This document shows, piece after piece, positions 17,131 through 24,979 of a stretch of 64,000 nt of DNA; within the stretch, counting starts at the first letter, position 1; every line of letters begins with the position of its first letter. This stretch comes from Lachnospiraceae bacterium (GTDB lineage: Bacteria > Bacillota > Clostridia > Lachnospirales > Lachnospiraceae). The stretch is from NCBI GenBank assembly GCA_015057555.1, contig SVEC01000013.1, positions 1 to 64,000 of the forward strand, in the 5' to 3' direction. The notes below the pieces were generated by a model, which was not told the DNA's origin, searched no databases, and saw only the letters and a list, made by a program, of their open reading frames with translations. Both the position numbers and the translations under genes were made by a program.

Positions 17131-19542
17131 ATGCGATTTGGATATTTTGATGACGCAAATAGAGAGTACGTAATTACAAGACCAGATACTCCGGCGCCAT
17201 GGGCAAACTACCTTGGTTCTCCAGAGTATGGTGCAATAATTTCTAATAACGCTGGTGGCTACAGCTTTGCAAAGTCTGGCGCTAATGGAAGATTGCTTAG
17301 ATATATTTTTAATAATTTTGACCAGCCGGGACGTTACATTTATCTTAGAGATAATGACAGCAAGGATTACTGGTCAACAGCTTGGCAGCCGGTGGGCAAG
17401 GATTTAGAGCTTTACAAAAATGAGTGTAGACACGGTACTGCTTACACAAGAATGATAGCTGATTACAGTGGTATTCATTCAGAGGTGCTTTACTATGTAC
17501 CATTGGACGAGACTTATGAGGTGTGGAGCCTTAAGGTAACAAATAATTCGGATAAGCCTAGAAATCTTACGGTTACAGGATATTGTGAATTTACAAATAA
17601 TAGTAACTACGAGCAGGATCAGGTTAATCTTCAGTATTCTCAGTTCATAACTAGAACTGCATTTAATGATAATAGAATTGTTCAGTCAGTTCATGGAAAT
17701 CTTGATGCATTAGCTGAGGGTGAAGAGGTGGATGAGAAGAAGGTTACTCAGAGGTTTTTTGGATTGGCAGGAGCTAAAGTTTCTTCATACTGTGGCGAAA
17801 AGGAAAGCTTCCTTGGTCGTTACCATGGCTATGGAAATCCTGTAGGAGTGGAAAAGGGTGACCTTGGCAATGAGCTTAACTACAATGAGAATAGCTGTGG
17901 TGCACTTTCTACAGTTGTAACTTTAGAGCCAGGAGAGTCAAAGTATATGGCTTTCATAGTTGGTATGAAGTATGATGACGAGGCTGCAGCAATCATTGGA
18001 AAATATACTGATGTAGAGACTGATACAGATAGAGAGTTGGCTAAGCTTAAGGAGTACTGGCACGGAAAGCTGGAGCATTTCCAGGTTAATACACCAAGCC
18101 CAGAGTTTAATAGCATGATTAATACATGGAATGCATACAACTGCTTTATGACCTTTATTTGGTCAAGAGCTGCATCCTTTACTTATTGTGGTCTTCGTAA
18201 CGGATATGGCTACAGAGATACAGTTCAGGATATTCAGGGTGTTATTCACCTTGAACCAGAGATGGCAGCAGATAAGATTCGCTTTATGCTTTCAGCACAG
18301 GTGGATAACGGTGGTGGACTACCACTTGTTAAGTTTACTCACAATGCTGGACATGAGGATACTCCGGATGATGCTTCCTATGTTAAGGAGACTGGACATC
18401 CACACTATAGAGCAGATGATGCACTTTGGTTATTCCCTACAGTTTACAAGTATATTGCAGAGTCAGGAAATCTTGACTTTATAGATGAGGTAATTCCTTA
18501 TGCAAATAAGGATGAGGGAACTGTATATGACCACCTTAAGAGAGCTATTGATTTCTCAATGAATAGACTTGGAAGACACGAGATTCCTGCAGGTCTTTAT
18601 GCAGATTGGAATGATTGCTTGAGACTTGGTAAGGAGGGAGAGTCTACCTTTGTAGCATTACAGTTCTACTATGCTATGACAGTATTAAGAAAGTTTGCTC
18701 AGTATAAAAATGACGATGAGTACATTAAGTACTTGGATGAGCAGCAGGCAAAGCTTGGAGATATCATCAATAAAGAGTGCTGGAACCAGGATAGATTTAT
18801 TCGTGGCTTTACAGAGAGAGGCGAAGTTATAGGTAAGCGTACTGACCCTGAGGCCAATATCTGGCTTAATCCACAGAGCTGGTCAGTAATTAGTGGCCTT
18901 GCAACTGATGAGCAGGCTGATAAGGCTTTAGATGTTGTATACGAGAGACTTAACACAGAGTTTGGTGCAGTGCTTATGGACCCACCATATCATGCACATG
19001 CCTTTGAGGGAGCCCTTGCAGTAATTTACAACCAGGGTGTTAAGGAGAATTCAGGTATATTCTCACAGTCACAGGGATGGATTATCTTAGCAGAAGCATT
19101 GAGAGGTCACGGAGAAAGAGCCTTCCAGTACTTTATGGAAAATGCTCCATCAGCTCAAAATGATAAGGCTGAGATTAGAAAGCTTGAGCCATATTGCTAC
19201 GGACAGTTTACAGAGGGTAAGGACAGCCCACGCTTCGGACGTTCACATGTGCATTGGCTTACAGGTACAGCATCTACAGTAATGGTAGGCTGTGTTGAAG
19301 GAATTCTTGGTATGAGACCTGATTTCTACGGTATTAAGATAGCTCCTTCAATTCCAAAGGATTGGGAAAGCTTTGAGATATGTAAGGATTTCAGAGGAAA
19401 GTATATGCATATAGTTGTTAACAATCCTAACAAGAAGGAAAGTGGCTGTAAGTGTCTTAAGGTGAATGGTAAGGAGATGGAAGGAAATTATATCCCAGCA
19501 GATATATTAGAAGAATATAACGAGATAGAGCTTGTTATGTAA
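17131..19542 (+). CDS. Cellobiose phosphorylase (GH94)
   Basis: It phosphorolyses cellobiose to glucose and glucose 1-phosphate in the cytoplasm. The 803-residue protein starts 'MRFGYFDDANREYVITRPDTPAPWANYLG', closely resembling the N-terminus of Clostridium cellobiose phosphorylase. It has 'NGYGYRDTVQDIQGV', the catalytic-acid motif 'YADWNDCLRLG', and 'QSQGWIILAEA...GHGERAF'. The length equals the family norm of about 810. It lies 20 bases after the first phosphorylase gene in the GH16-phosphorylase-phosphorylase operon and ends at a strong bidirectional terminator. Together the two phosphorylases would handle both 1,3- and 1,4-linked disaccharides from cereal beta-glucan. Confidence 0.92.
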   Translation: MRFGYFDDANREYVITRPDTPAPWANYLGSPEYGAIISNNAGGYSFAKSGANGRLLRYIFNNFDQPGRYIYLRDNDSKDYWSTAWQPVGKDLELYKNECRHGTAYTRMIADYSGIHSEVLYYVPLDETYEVWSLKVTNNSDKPRNLTVTGYCEFTNNSNYEQDQVNLQYSQFITRTAFNDNRIVQSVHGNLDALAEGEEVDEKKVTQRFFGLAGAKVSSYCGEKESFLGRYHGYGNPVGVEKGDLGNELNYNENSCGALSTVVTLEPGESKYMAFIVGMKYDDEAAAIIGKYTDVETDTDRELAKLKEYWHGKLEHFQVNTPSPEFNSMINTWNAYNCFMTFIWSRAASFTYCGLRNGYGYRDTVQDIQGVIHLEPEMAADKIRFMLSAQVDNGGGLPLVKFTHNAGHEDTPDDASYVKETGHPHYRADDALWLFPTVYKYIAESGNLDFIDEVIPYANKDEGTVYDHLKRAIDFSMNRLGRHEIPAGLYADWNDCLRLGKEGESTFVALQFYYAMTVLRKFAQYKNDDEYIKYLDEQQAKLGDIINKECWNQDRFIRGFTERGEVIGKRTDPEANIWLNPQSWSVISGLATDEQADKALDVVYERLNTEFGAVLMDPPYHAHAFEGALAVIYNQGVKENSGIFSQSQGWIILAEALRGHGERAFQYFMENAPSAQNDKAEIRKLEPYCYGQFTEGKDSPRFGRSHVHWLTGTASTVMVGCVEGILGMRPDFYGIKIAPSIPKDWESFEICKDFRGKYMHIVVNNPNKKESGCKCLKVNGKEMEGNYIPADILEEYNEIELVM

Positions 19543-19547
19543 GTAAC

Positions 19548-19588
19548 GACGGGACATCGGAATAAATTCCGATGTCCCGTCTATTTTT
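19548..19588. terminator. Bidirectional terminator of the beta-glucan operon
   Basis: A 15-bp perfect stem, GACGGGACATCGGAA with TTCCGATGTCCCGTC and a TAAA loop, is followed by TATTTTT. It lies between the cellobiose phosphorylase gene and the convergent AraC gene. Confidence 0.92.
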
Positions 19589-20348
19589 ATATATGTGGAT
19601 TATCCTTTACTGTCCAGGTAGAACAGTAATTTAAATCTCTGAATTTCTTAGGTGTCATACCTACCATCTTCTTAAAGGCTTGAATGAAATGGCTTTGTGA
19701 AGAAAAGGATAGATAGTTAGCTATGTCTATTAAACTGTAATCGCAGTATTTGAGAAGATTCTGCGCCTTTTCAATCTTTTTATCTCTGATGTAATCGCTT
19801 ATAGACACTCCCAGCTCTTTTTTAAATAATCTGGATAGATAGCTGGTGGTAAGACCGGTGTAATTTGCCAAATCCTCTATAGTTATACGCTCCTTAATGT
19901 GCGCGTATATGTAATCAATACAGGCGGTGACTGGTTTAGAGGTTCCGTCCTTTTGGAGAAGTCGCATCTTACCGGTAAAGTCCAAAACCATGGCGTGGTG
20001 CAATTCTGAGATAGCATCCACGGTATATAGATTGTCCAGCTTTAGAATGTAGAAATCACTGAGACGATATGCCTGCTCCATCTCTAGACCGTTTTCCATA
20101 CATATTCTAGTAATTAGTGCAGCGGTAACTACAAAGTGATATTTCATATTTGTGAGAGGATCTCTTGACAAAATACCGGCACCGTTAGAATCGGTAAAAC
20201 GCTGCTCCTCGCAGTTTTTTCTAACGGTTTCAATATCTCCTGAGCTTACTGCATTAAAAAAAGCATATTCTTCATTGGTAGGTCGGTGATATTTATTATC
20301 TTCAGCGTCATCAGTTTCTTGCTTGTACCATTCCTTTTGAAAGCTCAT
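19587..20348 (-). CDS. AraC-family transcriptional regulator
   Basis: The 253-residue protein has a C-terminal AraC/XylS DNA-binding domain (about 145-245) with both helix-turn-helices: 'ITIEDLANYTGLTTSYLSRLFKKELGVSISDYI' and 'YSLIDIANYLSFSSQSHFIQAFKKMVGMTPKKFR'. The N-terminal 130 residues ('FFNAVSSGDIETVRKN', 'AALITRICMENGLEMEQAYRLSD') are the helical sensor type common in Firmicute sugar regulators, not a cupin. It converges on the phosphorylase operon and is divergent from the GH5 gene, so it probably regulates beta-glucan use. Its start follows GGAGGG. Confidence 0.9.
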   Translation of the reverse strand: MSFQKEWYKQETDDAEDNKYHRPTNEEYAFFNAVSSGDIETVRKNCEEQRFTDSNGAGILSRDPLTNMKYHFVVTAALITRICMENGLEMEQAYRLSDFYILKLDNLYTVDAISELHHAMVLDFTGKMRLLQKDGTSKPVTACIDYIYAHIKERITIEDLANYTGLTTSYLSRLFKKELGVSISDYIRDKKIEKAQNLLKYCDYSLIDIANYLSFSSQSHFIQAFKKMVGMTPKKFRDLNYCSTWTVKDNPHI

Positions 20349-20377
20349 AAAAACCCTCCCTTCGAAATATCAACAAT

Positions 20378-20493
20378 GTGATATTATATTATCACGAAAA
20401 TGATATTATTTCAATTGATATTGATATAAAACAAATAAAAATGGTAAAATAAAAGGGGTAAAGCAGATAATAAAAATGTCATCAAATTGATAT
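20378..20493. promoter_or_regulatory. Operator-like repeats between araC-type gene and GH5 gene
   Basis: This divergent spacer holds a palindrome GTGATA-N6-TATCAC (20378-20395), several TGATAT/ATATCA half-sites (20366-20425) and ATCAAATTGATAT (20481-20493). The last is identical to the core of a perfect operator upstream of the SPFH operon at 21692. No clean -35/-10 pair is visible, which would fit activator-dependent control by the adjacent AraC protein. Confidence 0.5.
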
Positions 20494-20553
20494 ATTGTGT
20501 GTATTATAAGTGCTATATTTTGATTAAAGTTTAAAACGCAGGAGGAAAAACCT

Positions 20554-21573
20554 ATGAAGTTGTATAGAGGAATAAATTTTGGAGGATATCTTTCACAGTG
20601 TGAGCATTCTTTGGAGCATTACAGAACATTTATATCCAAGGAGGATGTAAAGAAGGTTGCTGACCTCGGATTTGACCATATACGACTTCCTATAGATTAC
20701 GAGGTGCTAGAAACAAAGGAAGGAGACGAATATCTAGAAGGTGTAGCATATATAAATCAGTTTCTTCTTTGGTGTGAGGAATACAATATGGACGTTGTAT
20801 TAGATCTTCACAAAGCTTATGGTTACGACTTTAATGATGCAGGTGACCCATTTAAAAATAATCTTTTCTCTAATGAAGCACTTCAGAAACGTTTTGTGGA
20901 GCTTTGGGCTAGAATGGCTCAGAGATATGGGAATTTAAATTATGTTGCTTTTGAGTTACTTAATGAAGTGGTTGAGGAGCATGTGGCTGATGAGTGGAAC
21001 AAGCTTATTGATAAGGCTGTAGATGTGATAAGAAAATATGCACCAAATACTCCAATTATATACGGTGGAATTCAGTGGAACAGTGCCCGAACATTAAAGC
21101 TATTAACTAAGCCAGAATATGATAATATAATTTTTACATTCCATATGTATGAGCCCCTTATCTTCACGCACCAGAAAGCACCATGGATACCTAATATGCC
21201 TATGGATAAGACTATTGATTATCCAGCAACCATGGACTACTACAAAGAAGTGTCTAAGCGTATAGGCTACAAGGGCAAGGATGTAATCGTTTCTAAGTGT
21301 AAGGAAATGGGTAAGCCATTCCTTGTAGAGATGATAAAGGAAGCGGTAGATAAGGCTAAGGAAGCTGGTGTAAGACTTTACTGTGGCGAGTTTGGAGTTA
21401 TCGATAGAGCACCTGTGGAGGATACCTTAAGATGGTACAAGGATATCTTTGAAGTGTTTAAACAGTTTGATATTCACGCTGCTGTGTGGTCCTACAAGGA
21501 GATGGATTTCGGTGTGACAGATGAACATTACGCACCTATAGCTGATGAGCTGTTTGAGATAATGACGAAGTAA
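20554..21573 (+). CDS. GH5-family cytoplasmic glycoside hydrolase
   Basis: The 339-residue protein folds as a GH5 TIM barrel: 'GINFGGYLSQ', 'DHIRLPIDYEV', 'LDLHKAYGY', acid/base Glu in 'FELLNEVVEE' and nucleophile Glu in 'LYCGEFGV'. The C-terminal 'AAVWSYKEMDFG' is a conserved strand-8 motif. It has no signal peptide, so it should act on imported oligosaccharides, either as an exo-beta-glucosidase or an endo-acting enzyme on short glucans. Its location next to the AraC gene and GH94 phosphorylases supports a beta-glucan role. It is preceded by AGGAGG and ends at its own terminator. Confidence 0.87.
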   Translation: MKLYRGINFGGYLSQCEHSLEHYRTFISKEDVKKVADLGFDHIRLPIDYEVLETKEGDEYLEGVAYINQFLLWCEEYNMDVVLDLHKAYGYDFNDAGDPFKNNLFSNEALQKRFVELWARMAQRYGNLNYVAFELLNEVVEEHVADEWNKLIDKAVDVIRKYAPNTPIIYGGIQWNSARTLKLLTKPEYDNIIFTFHMYEPLIFTHQKAPWIPNMPMDKTIDYPATMDYYKEVSKRIGYKGKDVIVSKCKEMGKPFLVEMIKEAVDKAKEAGVRLYCGEFGVIDRAPVEDTLRWYKDIFEVFKQFDIHAAVWSYKEMDFGVTDEHYAPIADELFEIMTK

Positions 21574-21589
21574 ATATTGTGATTTGTTT

Positions 21590-21632
21590 AACTCTCAGAA
21601 GATTCCTGATGGAAAAATCTGGGAGTTTTTTA
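21590..21632 (+). terminator. Terminator of the GH5 gene
   Basis: AACTCTCAGA pairs with TCTGGGAGTT (one G-T) across an 18-base loop and is followed by TTTTTT. Confidence 0.8.
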
Positions 21633-21660
21633 TTTGGAATAAAAAAATACAAAATACCTA

Positions 21661-21710
21661 TTGACAAACTCGTTGACTAGATATATTATGATGATATCAA
21701 ATTGATATCA
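21661..21710 (+). promoter_or_regulatory. SPFH-operon promoter with perfect downstream operator
   Basis: TTGACA (21661-21666), a 17-bp spacer and TATTAT (21684-21689) form a near-consensus promoter. Immediately after the -10 lies the palindrome TGATATCAAATTGATATCA (21692-21710), with 9-bp arms around a single centre base. A repressor there would cover the transcription start. The ribbon-helix-helix protein encoded in the operon is a natural candidate for autorepression. Confidence 0.8.
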
Positions 21711-21736
21711 CAATGAATCAAGGGAGGAAAAATATT

Positions 21737-22771
21737 ATGAGTGAAGAAAGTAAAACCAAAACAAGTAACATCGAGGAAAGAGAAATCACTAAGGCTAATG
21801 GTGGTGCAGCTTTATTTGGAATAATCTTAGGATTGTTTGTATCAGTAGGACTTATTATTGCGGGAGCCACCTTGGTTGAAAGAAAGGGCGCTATAGGTGG
21901 AATTACCATTGTATTCGCATTAGTTCTTATGACAGTGCTTTGTATTATGTTCGCTGGTCTTAAGGTTATTCATCCTAACGAGGCAGCAGTTTACACATTT
22001 TTTGGTAAGTATTATGGAACAATTAAGAATGCAGGCTTTTATTACATTAATCCATTTGCAGTATGCTACAATCCATCAGCATCATCAGCATTTAATGAGC
22101 TTGCAACAGCATTTACCAAGCCTGCACTGACTGATAAGACAGAGTCAGGAGTTGGAACTAGTCCAAGTGCTAGTATATCTAAGAAGATTTCAACTAAGAC
22201 AAATACATTAAATAACAGAAAGCAGAAGGTTAACGATGCTCTTGGTAATCCTGTAATTATCGGTGCAGCTGTTATCTGGAAGATTGTAAATCCTACAAAG
22301 GCAGTATTCAATGTGGAGAATTACAACAAGTTTCTTTCAACACAGTGTGATGCTATTATAAGAAATAATGCAAGACTTTATCCATATGACGTTATGGATG
22401 AGAATTCAGATGAGAAAACACTTCGTGGCAGTGCCGTAGAGATTGCAGAGAGTATGAAGGCAGAGCTTCAGGAAAAGGTTGTTGAAGCAGGTATTGAGAT
22501 TAAGGATGTGAAGATTACTGACCTAGCTTACTCAGATGAGATTGCAGCGGCTATGCTTCAGAAGCAGCAGGCTAGAGCGATCGTTGCGGCTAGACAGGAT
22601 ATCGTAGAGGGTGCTGTAGGTATGGTTAAGATGGCTATCGACCAGCTTAATGAGGAAGAGGTTGTTGTTCTTGACGAGGAGAGAAAGGCAGCTATGGTTA
22701 GCAACCTTCTTGTAGTTCTCTGCGGTAGCAAGGAAGCACAGCCAGTTATTAACAGTAGCTCAATTTATTAA
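21737..22771 (+). CDS. SPFH/band-7 domain membrane protein
   Basis: SPFH proteins (stomatin, prohibitin, flotillin type) form large membrane-associated assemblies. This 344-residue protein has two N-terminal membrane helices ('[24 protein letters not shown]' region and '[17 protein letters not shown]'). They are followed by an SPFH domain from about residue 80 ('[20 protein letters not shown]') to about 270 and a helical tail ('[24 protein letters not shown]'). The start at 21737 is chosen because GGGAGG lies nine bases upstream; an ATG at 21713 lacks a site. It is cotranscribed with a ribbon-helix-helix gene 130 bases downstream, a recurrent pairing in Clostridia. The physiological role is unknown. 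Confidence 0.87.
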   Translation: MSEESKTKTSNIEEREITKANGGAALFGIILGLFVSVGLIIAGATLVERKGAIGGITIVFALVLMTVLCIMFAGLKVIHPNEAAVYTFFGKYYGTIKNAGFYYINPFAVCYNPSASSAFNELATAFTKPALTDKTESGVGTSPSASISKKISTKTNTLNNRKQKVNDALGNPVIIGAAVIWKIVNPTKAVFNVENYNKFLSTQCDAIIRNNARLYPYDVMDENSDEKTLRGSAVEIAESMKAELQEKVVEAGIEIKDVKITDLAYSDEIAAAMLQKQQARAIVAARQDIVEGAVGMVKMAIDQLNEEEVVVLDEERKAAMVSNLLVVLCGSKEAQPVINSSSIY

Positions 22772-22832
22772 GATAATGGAGAACCATGAATCAGGGGGAT
22801 GAGCCTGGGGAGGCTTGGACCATATTTAGGGG

Positions 22833-22898
22833 ATGAAAAAAGTGTTGAAACTTGGAATATTACTATGTACAATCTGTATATTGATTGTAGGGAGGTGA
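22833..22898 (+). CDS. Possible 21-residue hydrophobic peptide
   Basis: A short ORF encodes 'MKKVLKLGILLCTICILIVGR', a single membrane-spanning peptide with basic ends. It lies in the otherwise unexplained spacer between the SPFH gene and the ribbon-helix-helix gene, and its stop overlaps the next gene's AGGAGGTGA site, suggesting coupling. The ribosome binding site (AGGGG) is very close to the ATG, so translation is uncertain. Confidence 0.35.
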   Translation: MKKVLKLGILLCTICILIVGR

Positions 22899-22902
22899 AG
22901 GC

Positions 22903-23160
22903 GTGAGCAAGGAACTTGATATGGATGCGAGGGAGAAGGAGCTTAAAGACCGCCTTCAGCGATTAAATCAGCTGGAAGAAGATATAAAGAATAAGGAAAA
23001 GCAGATGAAGGAGAAGGAAAAGGCCAAGAAACAGGTGCTTCTTCGTCTGGCACCAAGTCTGTGGGAGGACTTGGCAAAGTGGGCAGATGATGACTATCGT
23101 TCTATCAATGCCCAGATAGAATATCTCTTGGCGGAGTGCGTGAGAAAGCGTAAGGGATAA
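22903..23160 (+). CDS. Arc-like ribbon-helix-helix DNA-binding protein
   Basis: The 85-residue product has a charged coiled-coil N-terminus (residues 5-45, 'LNQLEEDIKNKEKQMKEKEKAK'). An Arc/MetJ-type ribbon-helix-helix follows ('KQVLLRLAPSLWEDLAKWADDDYRSINAQIEYLLAECV', 43-80). The beta strand 'QVLLRLAP' would insert in the DNA major groove as a dimer. It starts at GTG after GGGAGGTGA. The perfect palindrome on the operon promoter is a plausible target, making it an autoregulator; alternatively it helps organise the SPFH assembly. Confidence 0.82.
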   Translation: MSKELDMDAREKELKDRLQRLNQLEEDIKNKEKQMKEKEKAKKQVLLRLAPSLWEDLAKWADDDYRSINAQIEYLLAECVRKRKG

Positions 23161-23165
23161 TGGTT

Positions 23166-23196
23166 GCCACCAGGCATAATACCTGGTGGCGTTTTG
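23166..23196 (+). terminator. Terminator of the SPFH operon
   Basis: GCCACCAGG pairs with CCTGGTGGC across a seven-base loop, followed by GTTTTG. Confidence 0.85.
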
Positions 23197-23225
23197 TTGA
23201 CGAAATATGGTTTAAATGTTATATT
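23197..23225 (+). promoter_or_regulatory. SigA-type promoter of the following membrane-protein gene
   Basis: TTGACG (23197-23202), 17-bp spacer, TATATT (23220-23225), placed 30 bases before the next gene start and directly after a terminator. Confidence 0.7.
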
Positions 23226-23254
23226 AATTGCATTAAAGACAAAGGAGAATACAT

Positions 23255-23746
23255 ATGAAGTGTAGAGAGATTACAAAGGAAGAGACTAAGAATTTATTGA
23301 TTAAGGATGGGTTAGCGTATATTATTTTGGGACTTATTCTTATGAGCGTTGGTATAGTTTTGATGGTGAATTACGTGACTTATTCTTTAGATGCGGATAT
23401 TAGTAGGCGTGCAAATCGTAGCAATATAAAATTAATTCTTATTTTATTTTTCGCGGGATTAATTATGGTGGGAATTTTTTCTGAAAAGTATAAAGATATA
23501 AAAAAAGCTCAGGTTGCTATCTTGTCCATAGGGGCAATTGAAAATAGAGATAACAAGCTTATCGCAAATGTGAATATAGAGATAGATGGTCAGCCGCGAG
23601 TGATACAAGCTCCTGTTCTTAAATCAGCAGTTAAAGAATTAAAGGAGACTAGAGTGGCAAGGGTGTATATTGCAAATGACATAGCCTTTTTGGTGGATAA
23701 ATGCGACGAAGACGAGCTTAGACGTTTTAAATCAATGAATATATAA
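23255..23746 (+). CDS. Hypothetical membrane protein, two TM helices
   Basis: I do not recognise this 163-residue protein. It has a charged N-terminus (1-18) and two hydrophobic segments, 'LAYIILGLILMSVGIVLMVNY' (about 20-41) and 'IKLILILFFAGLIMVGIF' (about 58-75). A soluble C-terminal domain of about 85 residues has alternating beta pattern ('QVAILSIGAIENRDNKLIANVNIEIDGQ'). The last part could be a small cytoplasmic or extracytoplasmic beta domain. It forms a single-gene unit between its own promoter and terminator. Confidence 0.75.
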   Translation: MKCREITKEETKNLLIKDGLAYIILGLILMSVGIVLMVNYVTYSLDADISRRANRSNIKLILILFFAGLIMVGIFSEKYKDIKKAQVAILSIGAIENRDNKLIANVNIEIDGQPRVIQAPVLKSAVKELKETRVARVYIANDIAFLVDKCDEDELRRFKSMNI

Positions 23747-23800
23747 TTTTAATTAGTGTTTTAAGAGTATTTTGGGGAGATTATTGGCGCATAATAAAGT

Positions 23801-23832
23801 AGATGCTACAGAAAAAGTAGCATCTATTTTTT
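23801..23832 (+). terminator. Intrinsic terminator
   Basis: AGATGCTAC pairs with GTAGCATCT around AGAAAAA, followed by ATTTTTTG. Confidence 0.88.
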
Positions 23833-23857
23833 GTTATAAATGTGAAGGAGAATTATC

Positions 23858-24832
23858 ATGTGCACAGCAGCTACCTATAAAACCAAGGACCACTATTTTG
23901 GGAGAAACCTAGACCTAGAGTACTCATACAAGGAAACCGTAACCATAACGCCTAGAAACTTTAGATTTTCATTCCGAGGATTAAAGCCCTTAGAATGTCA
24001 CTATGCCATAATCGGAATGGCTTATGTGGTTGATAACTACCCGCTATATTATGATGGAACCAACGAGGAAGGGCTCAGTATGGCGGGATTAAACTTTCCT
24101 GATAATGCATTCTATCCACATTTTCAAGATGGCAAGGATAATGTGGCTCCCTTTGAGTTTATCCCTTGGATATTAGGTCAGTGTAAGAATGTGGATGAGG
24201 CTAGAGCTAAGCTTGAAAATATTAACCTGTACAATGAACCCTTTAGCGATGACCTACCTCTCACTCCGTTACACTGGATTATTGCAGATAGGGATGAAGC
24301 AATAGTTGTGGAGTCTGTAAAGGATGGGCTTAAAATATATGATAATCCGGTTGGAATTCTCACCAATAATCCACCATTTCCTTATCATATGATTAATATG
24401 ACAAACTATATGCGCCTTTCAAATGAAGAGCCTACCAACACATTTTCAGACAAGCTACCCATAAAGCCTTACAGCCGAGGCATGGGAACTATGTTTTTGC
24501 CAGGAGATTTGTCTTCAGCATCAAGGTTCGTTAAGGCTGCATTTACCAAGCTGAACTCTGTATCAGCAGATAGTGAAAAAGAGAGCGTAAGTCAGTTTTT
24601 TCACATTTTAAAATCTGTGGAAATGCAACGAGGACTAGTACACACAGGTCAAGGTAAGTATGAACTGACAATATATACCTCTTGTTGCAACACTGATAAA
24701 GGAATATACTACTATACTACCTATGACAATAGTCAGGTGGTGGGAGTGGATATGAACAGAGAGGAAATAAATGGAGATAAGCTTATAACTTACCCTTTGT
24801 TTGTGGAAAAAGATATGAAAATATTAAATTAA
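23858..24832 (+). CDS. Choloylglycine hydrolase family protein (bile salt hydrolase-like)
   Basis: An N-terminal-nucleophile amidase of 324 residues. After removal of Met1, Cys2 ('MCTAATY') becomes the nucleophile. Other family residues are visible: Arg and Asp in 'GRNLDLEYSY', Asn in 'MAGLNFP', Asn in 'LTNNPPF' and Arg in 'SSASRF'. Bile salt hydrolases release glycine or taurine from conjugated bile acids; penicillin V acylases and N-acyl-homoserine-lactone acylases share the fold. 'GRNLDLE' and overall length favour the bile-salt-hydrolase branch of gut Firmicutes, but substrate needs testing. Cytoplasmic, single gene. Confidence 0.88.
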   Translation: MCTAATYKTKDHYFGRNLDLEYSYKETVTITPRNFRFSFRGLKPLECHYAIIGMAYVVDNYPLYYDGTNEEGLSMAGLNFPDNAFYPHFQDGKDNVAPFEFIPWILGQCKNVDEARAKLENINLYNEPFSDDLPLTPLHWIIADRDEAIVVESVKDGLKIYDNPVGILTNNPPFPYHMINMTNYMRLSNEEPTNTFSDKLPIKPYSRGMGTMFLPGDLSSASRFVKAAFTKLNSVSADSEKESVSQFFHILKSVEMQRGLVHTGQGKYELTIYTSCCNTDKGIYYYTTYDNSQVVGVDMNREEINGDKLITYPLFVEKDMKILN

Positions 24833-24979
24833 TGTCTTTATGTTGGCATAAAGTGACAAATATAAATTTTTCTACAAAAAAACATTATGTTTTGCAAGTT
24901 CGCTTCCGATAAATCAAAGGATGTACAAAATTTTGTGATGTACTCATGGGGAAATATTAAGACACCAAGGAAAAGATTT

